From: Kushneria indalinina DSM 14324
Lineage (GTDB): Bacteria; Pseudomonadota; Gammaproteobacteria; Pseudomonadales; Halomonadaceae
Assembly (NCBI RefSeq): GCF_003385845.1
Contig: NZ_QRDJ01000007.1
Span: forward strand, 275,380-339,379
Reading direction: 5' to 3'
DNA length: 64,000 nucleotides
The position numbers and the translations under genes are program-made. This document shows, piece by piece, positions 46,691 to 55,605 of this stretch. Under the pieces are notes generated by a model, which was given only the letters and a program-made list of their open reading frames with translations, ran no database searches and was not told where the DNA came from. Position 1 is the stretch's first letter, and each line of letters begins with the position of its first letter.

Positions 46691-47005
46691 CTACACAATG
46701 CTTTTGAGCCCGCGCTCAAGCGCCTCATGATCCGTCGGGCGCACGCAGCGTGAGCGCTCCTCGCCACCCTTCAAAAAGATCAGCGTCGGCCAGAGCTTGA
46801 CCTGATAGCTCCGCCCCAGCCGCTTGCCCTTGCCATCCTCCACCCGAATGTGGCGCACGCCGGGTGCCTGATCAATCACCGCCTGGATCAATGGCTGCGC
46901 GGCCTTGCAGTGGCCACACCAGGGCGTGCCGAATTCCACCACCACCGGCCCCTGGCTGGCATCGAGTTCGCTTCGCTCGGGAACGACGCTATCGGGCATG
47001 GTCAT
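46691..47005 (-). CDS. Thioredoxin family protein
   Basis: 104 residues, cytoplasmic. Active site WCGHCK in EFGTPWCGHCKAAQPL, with cis-Pro in VKLWPTLIFLKGG. Start at ATG 47005 follows GGAGG with 6-base spacing. Function: dithiol reductant, not the canonical TrxA (which has WCGPC). Transcribed divergently from nothing on its left; it converges on the GGA-rich RNA. Downstream of YedI and SQR genes on the same strand. Confidence 0.87.
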   Translation of the reverse strand: MTMPDSVVPERSELDASQGPVVVEFGTPWCGHCKAAQPLIQAVIDQAPGVRHIRVEDGKGKRLGRSYQVKLWPTLIFLKGGEERSRCVRPTDHEALERGLKSIV

Positions 47006-47088
47006 ATACTGCCTCCTGTTCTGTTGGCAGGCCCCGCATCCCTTGAGGCCTGATGGGCTTGACGGCTGTCGTGCCAGCCGGGCCGGCT

Positions 47089-48012
47089 TTAGTGGGCTCC
47101 GCGCATCCTTTGCACCAGTGATACCGCGCCCAGAATCAGCCCGCCCAGCACCAGCCCTACCAGCATATTGATCAGCGTGGGCGTGATCGGCTGCAAAATG
47201 ACGCCAACGCCTGGAATGTCGCCTTCGGCCAGCGTCAGCGCCTGGATGGCATGATGCAGCACCGGTATGCCGTGGGTCAGGATACCGCCGCCGACCATGA
47301 ACATGGCCGCCGTGCCGGCAATGGATAGAAACTTCATCAGCCACGGCGCGGCCGTCAGGATGCCACGCCCCAGCGACTGTGCGATGGAGGCGCTGCGACG
47401 GCTGAGATACAGCCCCAGATCATCCAGCTTGACGATCGCTGCCACCAGCCCGTACACGCCCAGCGTCATGGCCAGAGCGATAATCGAGAGCACCACGACC
47501 TGCTGCATGAAGGCCGCCTCGGCCACGGTGCCCAGCGTGATGGCAATAATCTCCGCCGATAAAATGAAATCGGTCCGCACCGCGCCCTTGATGCGCTTTT
47601 GCTCAAAGGCTTTTTGCTCCTCCGGAGAACGCTCGGCGGTTTTGGCGTCCTTTTTGGCCGCCTGCGGATGTCGCCACTTGTGCCAGGCATGGGCCAGCTT
47701 CTCCACACCTTCATAGCTGAGATAGGCGCCGCCCAGCATCAACAGCGGCGTGACCAGCCAGGGGGCAAAGGCACTGATCAAAAGCGCCGCCGGCACCAGT
47801 ATCAGCTTGTTGCGCAGCGAGCCCTTGCAGACCGCCCACACCACCGGCAGCTCCCGTTCGGCGCGCACGCCGGTGACCTGCTGAGCGTTCAGCGCCAGGT
47901 CATCACCCAGTACACCGGTGGTTTTTTTGGCGGCCACTTTCGTCATGACGGAGACGTCATCCATTAAAGCGGCAATATCATCAAGCAGGGTTAACAGACT
48001 ACCAGCGGCCAT
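47089..48012 (-). CDS. yedI: DUF808 family inner membrane protein
   Basis: 307 residues with about seven helices. GSLLTLLDDIAALMDDVSVM at the N-terminus, KKTTGVLGDDLALNAQQV, and the KRIKGAVRTDFILSAEIIA segment are diagnostic of YedI/DUF808. Function unknown. A Lys/Glu-rich cytoplasmic loop (about 110-140) separates the two halves. Confidence 0.93.
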   Translation of the reverse strand: MAAGSLLTLLDDIAALMDDVSVMTKVAAKKTTGVLGDDLALNAQQVTGVRAERELPVVWAVCKGSLRNKLILVPAALLISAFAPWLVTPLLMLGGAYLSYEGVEKLAHAWHKWRHPQAAKKDAKTAERSPEEQKAFEQKRIKGAVRTDFILSAEIIAITLGTVAEAAFMQQVVVLSIIALAMTLGVYGLVAAIVKLDDLGLYLSRRSASIAQSLGRGILTAAPWLMKFLSIAGTAAMFMVGGGILTHGIPVLHHAIQALTLAEGDIPGVGVILQPITPTLINMLVGLVLGGLILGAVSLVQRMRGAH

Positions 48013-48093
48013 GGGGCATTCTCATTGAGAGCAGTGGCCGGCAGCTTAAAGCACCCCCTGTCCTCCAACATGATCAAAAGATTATGGCAGGCG

Positions 48094-49335
48094 TCATGAC
48101 ACCATCCATTCACGCCCTTTCAGCATCATCTGCCAGTACATGGCCGGCATGAGATGCGCTTTGAGCTGCCAGGCAAGGGCCGTGGCGCGCTGGCCATCGT
48201 TGAGCCAGCCCGGCAGGGTCGGCATGAGCTCACCGCCATAGCCGAACTCGGCGAGCACCACCCGCCCATTGGCGACCGTCAGCGGACAGGCCCCATAGCC
48301 CTGATAGCGTGGCGACAGCGGCCTGCCCTGCAGATACGCCACCACATTGTCGGCCACGATCGGTGCCTGAACCCGCACGGCCGCCGCCGTCTTGGCATTG
48401 GGCGTGGCACTGACGTCGCCAGCGCCGAAAATGGCGGGATGGTTCTGGTGCTGCAGGCTGTTGGGGTGCAGATCAAGCCAGCCGGCGTCGTTGGCCAGCC
48501 GGCTGTCGCGCACCAGTGCAGGCGCACGCTGCGGCGGCACCACATGGAGCATGTCAAAGGACTCGACGTGTTCACGCTGACGCCCGTCGGCGTCGTGAAT
48601 CACGAAGTGCGCCTGGCGCCTCTCTCCATCCACTGCCACCAGCTGCTGATAAAACGCAAGATGAATGCCGTAGCGCTCGACGTACTCCATCAGGGCCGGG
48701 ATATAGGCCGGTCCCCCGAACAGCGCACCGCCCACGTTGTGAAACTGCACGCTGATGTTGTGAAGCTTCCCCTGCCGGCGCCAGTGGTCGCAGGCCAGAT
48801 ACATCGCCTTTTGCGGCGCGCCGGCACACTTGATCGGCATGGCCGGCTGGGTAAAGAGTGCGCGCCCCTGGTGCAGCTCCTGTACCAGTGACCAGGTATA
48901 GGGCGCCAGATCAAAGCGGTAGTTGGAGGTCACGCCGTGATTCCCCAGTGCCCCGGCAAGCCCGTCGATGGCCTCCCAGTCCAGCTCGAGCCCCGGCGCC
49001 ACCACCAGCGCCCGGTAGTACAGCATGCGACCATCACCGAGCTGCACCATGCCCCGGTCAGGATCGATCGCAGCGGCCGCCTGCGCGTAACGGGTCACCC
49101 CCGAGGGCAGTACCGCCTCCATCGTCTTCCGGGTCTTTTCGGCCTCGAACACCCCGCCGCCGACCAGCGTCCAGCCCGGCTGGTAATAGTGGTCGTCAGC
49201 CGGCTCGATGATGGCCGTATCAAACTGTGCCTCACGCTGGCGAAGCCCCTGGGCGATGGCGATACCGGCGGTGCCGCCACCGATCACCACCACATCGTGG
49301 TGCACTTCACGAACCTGGTGGGTTCGGCCTGTCAT
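48094..49335 (-). CDS. Sulfide:quinone oxidoreductase, SQOR (type II-like)
   Basis: 413 residues, FAD flavoprotein that oxidises sulfide and feeds electrons to quinone. FAD loop DVVVIGGGTAGIAIAQGL (about 12-29). The two redox Cys are Cys170 in PIKCAGAPQKAMYL and Cys350 in GYGACPLTVA; their spacing (180) and flanks match the mitochondrial-type enzyme, which has only two Cys, rather than the three-Cys bacterial type I. C-terminal LMPAMYWQMMLKGRE is the amphipathic membrane-binding tail. ATG 49335 follows AAGGAG. Neighbouring genes (thioredoxin, YedI) are same strand but spaced. Confidence 0.92.
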   Translation of the reverse strand: MTGRTHQVREVHHDVVVIGGGTAGIAIAQGLRQREAQFDTAIIEPADDHYYQPGWTLVGGGVFEAEKTRKTMEAVLPSGVTRYAQAAAAIDPDRGMVQLGDGRMLYYRALVVAPGLELDWEAIDGLAGALGNHGVTSNYRFDLAPYTWSLVQELHQGRALFTQPAMPIKCAGAPQKAMYLACDHWRRQGKLHNISVQFHNVGGALFGGPAYIPALMEYVERYGIHLAFYQQLVAVDGERRQAHFVIHDADGRQREHVESFDMLHVVPPQRAPALVRDSRLANDAGWLDLHPNSLQHQNHPAIFGAGDVSATPNAKTAAAVRVQAPIVADNVVAYLQGRPLSPRYQGYGACPLTVANGRVVLAEFGYGGELMPTLPGWLNDGQRATALAWQLKAHLMPAMYWQMMLKGREWMVS

Positions 49336-49451
49336 GATCACTCCTTGCAGCATCAGGTGAGGATTCACGACGACTCGATACGGTGATACCAGCATTCACA
49401 AGAAAGCTACCACCTGCCGTCGGGTAGTCCATTCTTTATATAAGTTATTAT

Positions 49452-50513
49452 TTATTCAACAATTTTTAATTGACCCTGAAGATTTCGGCTTTCGGCGCAC
49501 AGCTGCAAGACCAGTTCGCCCGCCGGCAGCGCGCGTGACAACGCGGCCCCCTGCCCGGCCCAGCAAACTTCAAACGCCTCTTCACCCGCTTTTGAAGCAG
49601 CCGCAGCCAGTGCCTTGCCGACCAGATAGGCCCGCGGGTAGTCGGGCACCTCGATCGGTGCGATCTCGCGGGTATGACCGTTGACCAGCGCGCGCGCCGG
49701 CCGCCCGGAAATGACCGATGTCACCACCGTCTCAAGCGAATGCGCCCCGGCCAGCCAGACACGATGCGTGTCACTGGCCGCAGACTCCGGGCAGGCGATA
49801 AAGGCCGTACCCAGCTGCACACCGCCGCCCCCCGCCGCCAGTACCGCGTCAATGCCCGCCCCATCCATGACACCGCCGGCGGCAATCACGGGGATCGACG
49901 TGTTTTGTACCAGCATTCGCACCAGCGGCAGCACGCCCAGCAGAGCATCCCCTCGCTCGGGCTCGAACACGCCGCGATGGCCGCCCGCCTCGCTGCCCTG
50001 CGCGACGATCACATCGACGCCGGCGGCCTCGATAGCCCGACCTTCGGCCAGAGTGGTGGCCGTGGCCAGCAGCGTGATGCCACAACCTTTAAGCGCATCG
50101 ATGACCGGCTGCGGTGGCAGCCCGAAATGAAAGCTCACCACCGCCGGGCGCTGCTCGCACAGCAGCGCCTGCATCGCCGGGTCGTCATTGAAGCTGGTGT
50201 AGATCGTCTCCAGCCGCTCGGGCGGCTCGGCATCGAAACGGGCAAACAGCGGCGCCAGCCCTGATAGCCAGCGCGCTTCGCGCTCGGCATCAACAGAGGG
50301 CGTGCGGTGGCAGAACACGTTGACGTTGAAGGGCCGGTCCGTCAGCGTCCGTGTCCGCTCGATCATCGATCGCGCAGCATCGGGCGTGGCCGCGCCGATG
50401 GCGATCGAGCCGAGGGCGCCGGCGTCGCTGACCGCTGCGGCCAGCTCGGGCGTCGATACCCCGGCCATGGGGGCCTGAATGAGAGGAAGGGATACGGGCA
50501 GTGCTGCTGTCAT
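49452..50513 (-). CDS. Nitronate monooxygenase family flavoprotein
   Basis: 353 residues, FMN TIM barrel. LPLIQAPMAGVSTPELAAAVS at the start, FNVNVFCHR, VDVIVAQGSEAGGHRG with the phosphate-site Gly and active His, and GGVQLGTAFIACPES near the end. Oxidises alkyl nitronates such as propionate-3-nitronate. GGGAGG before the ATG at 50513. Codon use is typical for the window. Confidence 0.92.
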   Translation of the reverse strand: MTAALPVSLPLIQAPMAGVSTPELAAAVSDAGALGSIAIGAATPDAARSMIERTRTLTDRPFNVNVFCHRTPSVDAEREARWLSGLAPLFARFDAEPPERLETIYTSFNDDPAMQALLCEQRPAVVSFHFGLPPQPVIDALKGCGITLLATATTLAEGRAIEAAGVDVIVAQGSEAGGHRGVFEPERGDALLGVLPLVRMLVQNTSIPVIAAGGVMDGAGIDAVLAAGGGGVQLGTAFIACPESAASDTHRVWLAGAHSLETVVTSVISGRPARALVNGHTREIAPIEVPDYPRAYLVGKALAAAASKAGEEAFEVCWAGQGAALSRALPAGELVLQLCAESRNLQGQLKIVE

Positions 50514-50600
50514 GGGGACCTCCCTGAAGCCTGTCGGTGATGGCAGAACATGCCGGTCATGCCGCAGCGATCAAACCGGAGCGGTCATGCCAGAGTCGTG

Positions 50601-51482
50601 TCAGCTCTGAACGGGGGCCGCCGAACGGGCCGTCAGCGTGGTGCCCATCGAGGCCATGATGACGGTGCCGATCGCCAGCCACTGCAGCACCGTGAGCTGC
50701 TGGCCCAGAAAAAGCAGCCCCGACAGCGCGCCGATGGCCGGCTCCAGGCTCATCAGGGTGCCGAACATATGGGTCGGCATGCGCGACAGGGCGAACATTT
50801 CCAGCGTATAGGGCAGCGCCGTGGAGAGCACCGCGATCGTCAGCCCCACGGGCAGGACGGCCGGGGCAAAGATCGCCGTGCCGGCCTCGATCAGCCCGAT
50901 CGGCGCCATGACAATAGCGGCAATGGTGATGCCCAGCGCAGCGCTCTGGGTGCCGTTACCGCTGCCGGCCTTGCGGCCAAAGAGAATATAGAGCGCCCAG
51001 CACACGCCCGCCCCCAGCGCACACAGGGCGCCGCGGGGGTCGATGCCGTGCTCGATGCCCTTGTCCGGCCACAAGAGAATCGCCAGCCCCACAATGGCCA
51101 GCGCAATCCAGGCCAGGTCGCGCGGGCGGCGCGAGGTGAACACCGCCACCGCCAGCGGTCCGGTAAACTCGAGCGCCACCGCAATGCCCAGCGGCACGGT
51201 GACCAGCGCCTGATAGAGCAGAAAGTTCATCATCCCCATCGCCACGCCATAGACGACGATCGCCTTCCAGGCCTGGCGCGTCACCGGCCACCGCCAGGGG
51301 CGAATGATGACCAGCATCAGGGCGGAGGCCAGCAGCAGACGCAGCGAGGTCGCCCCGGAGGCGCCGATCACCGGGAAGAGCTGCTGGGCGATGGAGGCGC
51401 CGCTTTGAATCGAGGACATGGCCACCAGCAGCAGAGCCACCGGCAGCAGGCGTTGAACGACGAGGGCGCGCGCAGAGGACAT
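50601..51482 (-). CDS. EamA family exporter, RhtA-like
   Basis: 293 residues, ten helices (two EamA repeats). FVALEFTGPLAVAVFTSRR-type core (ALEFTGPLAVAVFTSRRPRD), LWPDKGI and MPTHMFGTLMSLEPAIGALSG resemble threonine/homoserine exporter RhtA. Exports small amino acids or metabolites. ATG 51482 preferred to GTG 51488. Separate from the upstream gene by about 90 bases. Confidence 0.88.
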   Translation of the reverse strand: MSSARALVVQRLLPVALLLVAMSSIQSGASIAQQLFPVIGASGATSLRLLLASALMLVIIRPWRWPVTRQAWKAIVVYGVAMGMMNFLLYQALVTVPLGIAVALEFTGPLAVAVFTSRRPRDLAWIALAIVGLAILLWPDKGIEHGIDPRGALCALGAGVCWALYILFGRKAGSGNGTQSAALGITIAAIVMAPIGLIEAGTAIFAPAVLPVGLTIAVLSTALPYTLEMFALSRMPTHMFGTLMSLEPAIGALSGLLFLGQQLTVLQWLAIGTVIMASMGTTLTARSAAPVQS

Positions 51483-51581
51483 GGGCACTCATTCCGAAAC
51501 GATCATTGAAAGACGACCCATGATAGCCGCCGGATCCGGGGAGCGGGCGTCGTAACTGGAAGAATTATCAGCGCCCATGAC

Positions 51582-52079
51582 CTAACAGGGCGCGGTCTCC
51601 TCGTGATAGATCACAAACCCGCGCTTTTGGTAGTTATCCAGCGCCGCCGGGTGATCCAGCGAGCAGGTGTGCAGCCAGACCCGCTCGGTGCCCGACCAGC
51701 CCCAGGCCTGGTCGATGGCGTGACTTAACAGCCCTGAGCCAAATCCCATGCCGATGAAGTCCGACACCAGCCCGAAATAGAGAATCTCGACGTTGACGCC
51801 ATCCGGGCGATAGAGCTCGTAGTAGCCGGCGATCGCGCCGCGGTGGTACGCCACAAAGGTGCGATGGGCGTCACTTTCGATCATTGATCGCCACGCATTC
51901 TGATCGCCAGTGAGCTTTTCATCCCACTGCCACTGCGCCCCGACCAGCTGATACAAAAAACGATTGAACGCCAACCGGGGGATTTCGCATTCGACCACAT
52001 TGAGGGCCTCCGGCAGTGCGCGGGCGTGATGGGCGCCCGGATCGCACATCTCCAGATACCAGATGGTCTGCTCACCCAT
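51582..52079 (-). CDS. GNAT family N-acetyltransferase
   Basis: 165 residues. The acetyl-CoA site is FGLVSDFIGMGFGSGLLSHA (motif A, about residues 108-127), with ERVWLHTCSLDHPAALDNYQ-type motif B following. Substrate unknown. Start ATG 52079 overlaps the OsmC gene stop by 8 bases, so both are one transcript. Confidence 0.85.
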   Translation of the reverse strand: MGEQTIWYLEMCDPGAHHARALPEALNVVECEIPRLAFNRFLYQLVGAQWQWDEKLTGDQNAWRSMIESDAHRTFVAYHRGAIAGYYELYRPDGVNVEILYFGLVSDFIGMGFGSGLLSHAIDQAWGWSGTERVWLHTCSLDHPAALDNYQKRGFVIYHEETAPC

Positions 52080-52551
52080 GAGTGGCGTCCTGTCGAGCAA
52101 ATACCGGCTGACAGTTCACCTCGAAGTTGACCGAAGCGGCGATAAAGCACTTGTCGTGGGCCTTGTCGTGCAGCTCAAGCGCCCGCTGCTCGCAGCTCTC
52201 ACCGCTCAGGGTAATGTGCGGGCGCAGATTGACCCGGGTAAAGCGCCCGAGTGCTGCATCCATCTCGCCCTCGGCGTGATCCTCGTAGGCCAGCACCACC
52301 ACGCCCGCCTCGGCGCACAGATGCAGATACCAGAGCTTGTGACAGGCCGAGAGCGAACCGACCAGCAGCTCCTCCGGGTTCCAGCGGCCCTTATCGCCCA
52401 GAAAGGCCGGGTCGGCGGAGCCCGCAATGGGCGCCTTGCCGGGGGCACGCAGCTCGTGCTCGCGCCCGTAGTCGTGATAGCCGGTCGTGCCGGTGTCGCC
52501 ACCGCCCTGCCAGAGTACCGTCACCTGATACTGATGCTGCTGTCCTGCCAT
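52072..52551 (-). CDS. OsmC family peroxiredoxin-like protein
   Basis: 159 residues. Two redox Cys as in OsmC/Ohr: GSLSACHKLWYLHLC and HDKCFIAASVNFEV. WNPEELLVGSLSACH is the usual family signature. Likely reduces organic hydroperoxides with a dihydrolipoyl or other thiol donor; dimeric. Gene pair with the GNAT. Confidence 0.9.
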   Translation of the reverse strand: MAGQQHQYQVTVLWQGGGDTGTTGYHDYGREHELRAPGKAPIAGSADPAFLGDKGRWNPEELLVGSLSACHKLWYLHLCAEAGVVVLAYEDHAEGEMDAALGRFTRVNLRPHITLSGESCEQRALELHDKAHDKCFIAASVNFEVNCQPVFARQDATHG

Positions 52552-52612
52552 GTCGTCGGCTCCGCATTCATGAGTGCGGGCTTATCATCGCCATTTTGAG
52601 TGGCCGCGTCGA

Positions 52613-53530
52613 TCATGACACCGAAGGCTCGGCCTCTCGGGCTTCCTGACGCGCCACCGCCTGGTAGCACTTGATCCGCTTGCCCAGCGCCTCGGGTTTC
52701 TCGGCGAACAGCCGTCGTCCCAGCAGCAGCGCTTCCCCTTGAAGCGTTTGCCGGCGCTCGGCGATCATCTCCAGTAGCGCCCCTGCCTTTTCCTGTCCCT
52801 GGAAGGCCGTGGCCGGGTCGCTCAGCACCTGCGCCAGCATGGCCAGATCGTGCTCCTCGCCGAGCAGGTCCGCCAGCCGGTGGGCCTCTTTGGCACGCGC
52901 ATCCATCGGGGCCTTCCACACGTTTGCCAGCAGCTCGCAGTGATGACGGTGATACTTCACCTGCTTGCGCCACTCGTGAAAGGTCACTTCATCACTGGCG
53001 CCTTCGGCCTGCTTCATTGCCTGACGCGCCCGTCGGCTGGTGTCGGTCAGTCCCTCACTCAACGCCTTGAAGCGGTCGATGGCCGGCGCCCAGTCATTGA
53101 CCGCCTCACGGGCCTTTTCAAGCTCGCTTGATAACCACGCCCTATCCGGCAGGGCGGTCGCTTTCAGGGCCTGGCGATGGCGCTTGAGCAGCTGCTGGCG
53201 CGTCGGTGTAAACTGGCGTCGGTCCACGCGGTCCTTGTTGACGGCCATCAGCGCATCAAGGGTATCGATCAATATCTGTTCATCGCGCGGCCCACCCACC
53301 GCCCGGGCGAGATCGCGAAAGCGCCGGTTTTCGCGAGCGTAGTGCTTGCCCAGCGCCGGTCGCCCCAGGCGCAAAACGGCGCGAACACGCTTGCAGCGCT
53401 GGCGCAGCTTGTGAATACCTTCCACCGTATCGCGCCTGGCAATATCGCGGCGCGCCCGGTCAATCTGCTCGGCGGCAATGCGCGCGAGTCCCTTTGAGGT
53501 ACTTTCAGACATCTCAAGACGATAAGCCAT
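52613..53530 (-). CDS. CHAD domain protein
   Basis: 305 residues, helical and basic. His and Lys/Arg residues in repeated motifs (ARRDTVEGIHKLRQRCKRVR, FHEWRKQVKYHRHHCELL) match the CHAD domain, which binds polyphosphate granules. No CYTH domain is present, so this is a stand-alone CHAD protein. ATG 53530 with GAGG upstream. Confidence 0.9.
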   Translation of the reverse strand: MAYRLEMSESTSKGLARIAAEQIDRARRDIARRDTVEGIHKLRQRCKRVRAVLRLGRPALGKHYARENRRFRDLARAVGGPRDEQILIDTLDALMAVNKDRVDRRQFTPTRQQLLKRHRQALKATALPDRAWLSSELEKAREAVNDWAPAIDRFKALSEGLTDTSRRARQAMKQAEGASDEVTFHEWRKQVKYHRHHCELLANVWKAPMDARAKEAHRLADLLGEEHDLAMLAQVLSDPATAFQGQEKAGALLEMIAERRQTLQGEALLLGRRLFAEKPEALGKRIKCYQAVARQEAREAEPSVS

Positions 53531-53755
53531 GACCACCTCCCTCGAACGTGACAGACCCTTCAGGCAGTGTACTGCGCGCCGCTGTCGCCTCCCTGTTCAT
53601 TATGACCCTTGCAGCGGCCACACGGCCGTTTCACCACGAAGGTCGAAGCCATCGCCAAATGACGCCCATCGGGCGCTGCCAGGGGCATTGCTCAACCGCT
53701 GCCGGGTCGATAGGCATTACACTCGGACGCGTCATGACCGCTTTCAGGTATTCCC
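53531..53755. other. Divergent intergenic region
   Basis: 225 bases between CHAD (left) and YoaK-like (right) genes. No clear gene or palindrome seen. Confidence 0.3.
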
Positions 53756-54397
53756 ATGTTTGACAGAAAGATCCCCTTTCCGGCCTTCGCCCTGCTCTTC
53801 ATGGTGGCCGGCGCCACGGACGCGCTGATCTATTTGCACAGCCGGGACCTGCTGGCGGTCTACATGACCGGCAACAGCTCGCATATCGGGCGGGACATTG
53901 GTGACGGGCTGTGGGGCGATCTCAAGCCGCTACTGGCGGTCATTGCCACCTTTTTTACGGCCACCACGCTGGCTGCCTGGATCGGCATACGCGCCGGGCG
54001 CTGGCGCCCCACGGTGATTTTGCTGCTGACCGCGGCCCTGATGAGCGCCTCGATGCCCTTTGCCCACAGCGACGACTACCCGTTCACCACCGTGCTGTTC
54101 ATTGCCGCCGCCATGGGCGTGCTCAACCAGGTCAGCGCCAACGAATCGGGGGTGACGTTTCTGACCGGCATGCTGGTCAAGACCGGGCGCGCCTTCGCCG
54201 AAGGCAATTTCTCGGCCTGGTTTGACGGTCTGGTGCGCTGGAGTGCGCTGGTGGCAGGGGCCGCACTCGCCATCCCGCTGGATCAACATCTGGGCCGGCA
54301 CGCCCTGCTGGCCGTCGCCGCCATGCTGGCGCTCGGCGCGGTGTTCACGGCGGGGCATGCGCTGATGAGGCGGCATCGAACGAAGCAGGCGTCCTGA
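53756..54397 (+). CDS. DUF1275 (YoaK) family membrane protein
   Basis: 213 residues with about six helices. GATDALIYLHSRDLLAVYMTGNSSHIG and NQVSANESGVTFLTGMLVKT hold the DUF1275 signature, the TGN motif being the most conserved. Small-molecule permease of unknown substrate. Confidence 0.9.
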   Translation: MFDRKIPFPAFALLFMVAGATDALIYLHSRDLLAVYMTGNSSHIGRDIGDGLWGDLKPLLAVIATFFTATTLAAWIGIRAGRWRPTVILLLTAALMSASMPFAHSDDYPFTTVLFIAAAMGVLNQVSANESGVTFLTGMLVKTGRAFAEGNFSAWFDGLVRWSALVAGAALAIPLDQHLGRHALLAVAAMLALGAVFTAGHALMRRHRTKQAS

Positions 54398-54496
54398 TAC
54401 ATGGCGAACAGCGTTCGCTCGTTTGCCGTCTCCGAGAGACGAGACCATTGAATTCGGTCAACGCTGGCAGGCAAGGCTAGAGTCAAGGAGTTCCCC

Positions 54497-54727
54497 ATGG
54501 AGGGCTCTGACATGACCTACGCCTACAAACCTGCCACGCAGGACGCGCTGGATGCCACCTCAGCTTCTGAAACCGATCAAAGCTTCATTATCTATGACGA
54601 AGAGACCCTTGATCAGGAAGGCATCTATGCCTCGGAGCATGAGGCACAACGCCGCTGCGAGACGCTCAACCGCTCGGCGACCGACAACCCCGGACCGGAT
54701 GATGTTCACCCCGAGCAGAAGATGTAG
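54497..54727 (+). CDS. Small acidic hypothetical protein
   Basis: 76 residues, no signal or membrane helix. QSFIIYDEETLDQEGIYASE is the only ordered-looking part; rich in Glu, Asp, Thr. ATG 54497 follows AAGGAG with 6-base spacing; ATG 54512 is an alternative. I do not recognise the family. Confidence 0.6.
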   Translation: MEGSDMTYAYKPATQDALDATSASETDQSFIIYDEETLDQEGIYASEHEAQRRCETLNRSATDNPGPDDVHPEQKM

Positions 54728-54799
54728 CGGCACTGTCGTCACAACGCGCCCGGCTCCGGCCGGGTGTTTTGTTGGCCCACATGGAAAATCCATTACTGG

Positions 54800-54889
54800 C
54801 GAATCGTCCCCGCGCCTGCGGGGAACGGAGCTCCGGATTAAGGTCCTCGTCGGCGCTTTTCGGTTCATCCCCGCGTCTGCGGGGAACGG
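54800..54889 (-). CRISPR. Orphan type I-E CRISPR mini-array: two repeats, one spacer
   Basis: Repeat copies at 54861-54889 and 54800-54828, 61 bases apart (29-base repeat plus 32-base spacer, the standard I-E spacing). The first reads CGGTTCATCCCCGCGTCTG then CGGGGAACGG on the plus strand; the second has 4 mismatches in 29. The spacer occupies 54829-54860. The palindrome CCCCGC/GCGGGG is intact in both. By comparison with the E. coli orientation the transcript runs leftward, so the altered copy is the leader-distal one, which is usual. No cas gene is in the window. Confidence 0.85.
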
Positions 54890-55022
54890 TCTAAATATAA
54901 CCATCTGTTTTTAAAGAGCAAAAAGGCATGATGCTTTTCCACCAACTGCCCTCGCTAAAAGCGCGATAATTTTAAGCGCTTTATCAATGGCTTAAACTTC
55001 AGAAAAAACAGATATAACCATG
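54890..55022 (-). promoter_or_regulatory. AT-rich CRISPR leader
   Basis: About 131 bases adjacent to the intact repeat, about 35% G+C by my count against a window average well above 60%. Contains TATCAATGGCTTA (54982-54994), a full match to the IHF consensus WATCARNNNNTTR, and several A/T runs. Position and composition fit a I-E leader. Confidence 0.65.
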
Positions 55023-55162
55023 CCACCAGCGCTATTCAAACAACTCCCCTTTCAGCCTCGCAGCAGCAGTGATCCCGCCCCCCTTACCGCTCAAAATTTC
55101 ACGTTCATCATGATTTGGTCGATGCAGATCCCGTTGATGCCGTGCGTTGAAAAATATCGCTG

Positions 55163-55381
55163 TCACAGCGCCCGAATCGAGACGAACCGCCCATTGTCAT
55201 CGAAGGTGACCCGATAGGTGCCGCGTACGCCATCGCGCCCGATGATGTGGTGCAGGACCCGCGAGGGCAGCACCACGCTGCGCCCATCGAGCGTGCGGGT
55301 ACGAATGCTGTCGGCGGCGCCGGCGTAGTGGGCGCGGCACTGCTCGGCGCTGATATTGAGGGCGATATCAATGCTGGGCAC
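55163..55381 (-). CDS. DUF2835 family protein
   Basis: 72 residues from GTG 55381 (AGGAG 6 bases upstream). ALNISAEQCRAHYAGAADSI, then GRSVVLPSRVLHHII and the end RVTFDDNGRFVSIRAL match DUF2835, a small beta-rich protein of unknown function common in marine and halophilic gammaproteobacteria. Confidence 0.85.
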   Translation of the reverse strand: MPSIDIALNISAEQCRAHYAGAADSIRTRTLDGRSVVLPSRVLHHIIGRDGVRGTYRVTFDDNGRFVSIRAL

Positions 55382-55453
55382 GTCGGTCTCCTGAACGGCG
55401 CAAGGGTCATCCCGGGTACTCAGCATAACGGCAGACCGACATCCCGGCGACGG

Positions 55454-55596
55454 TCAGGACGTGGCCGCTGCCGGGTGTTGTTCATACCTCTGGCTGAACG
55501 CCTGGTTGTAGTCGGTGTAAAGCTCGCGGGTCGGATCGCAGGAGACGTTGAGCAGGCTGACCTTCTCGGCGAAGGCCGCCCCGGGCAACCGCAGCG
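55454..55596 (-). pseudogene. Remnant of a sulfate ABC transporter binding-protein gene
   Basis: On the minus strand an open stretch encodes AFAEKVSLLNVSCDPTRELY followed by TDYNQAFSQRYEQHP and then a stop. This is the mature N-terminus of sulfate-binding protein (Sbp/CysP family; family form LLNVSYDPTRELY). Only about 40 of ~330 residues remain, without signal peptide start or the rest of the gene. It sits between DUF2835 and the chemoreceptor gene, pointing to a deletion. Confidence 0.7.
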
Positions 55597-55605
55597 CACC
55601 AGGAC

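Noticed and set aside
54560-54904. 114-codon frame on the minus strand across the CRISPR repeats
   Set aside because: Open only because of the repeat composition; contains both repeats as part of its codons and no domain.
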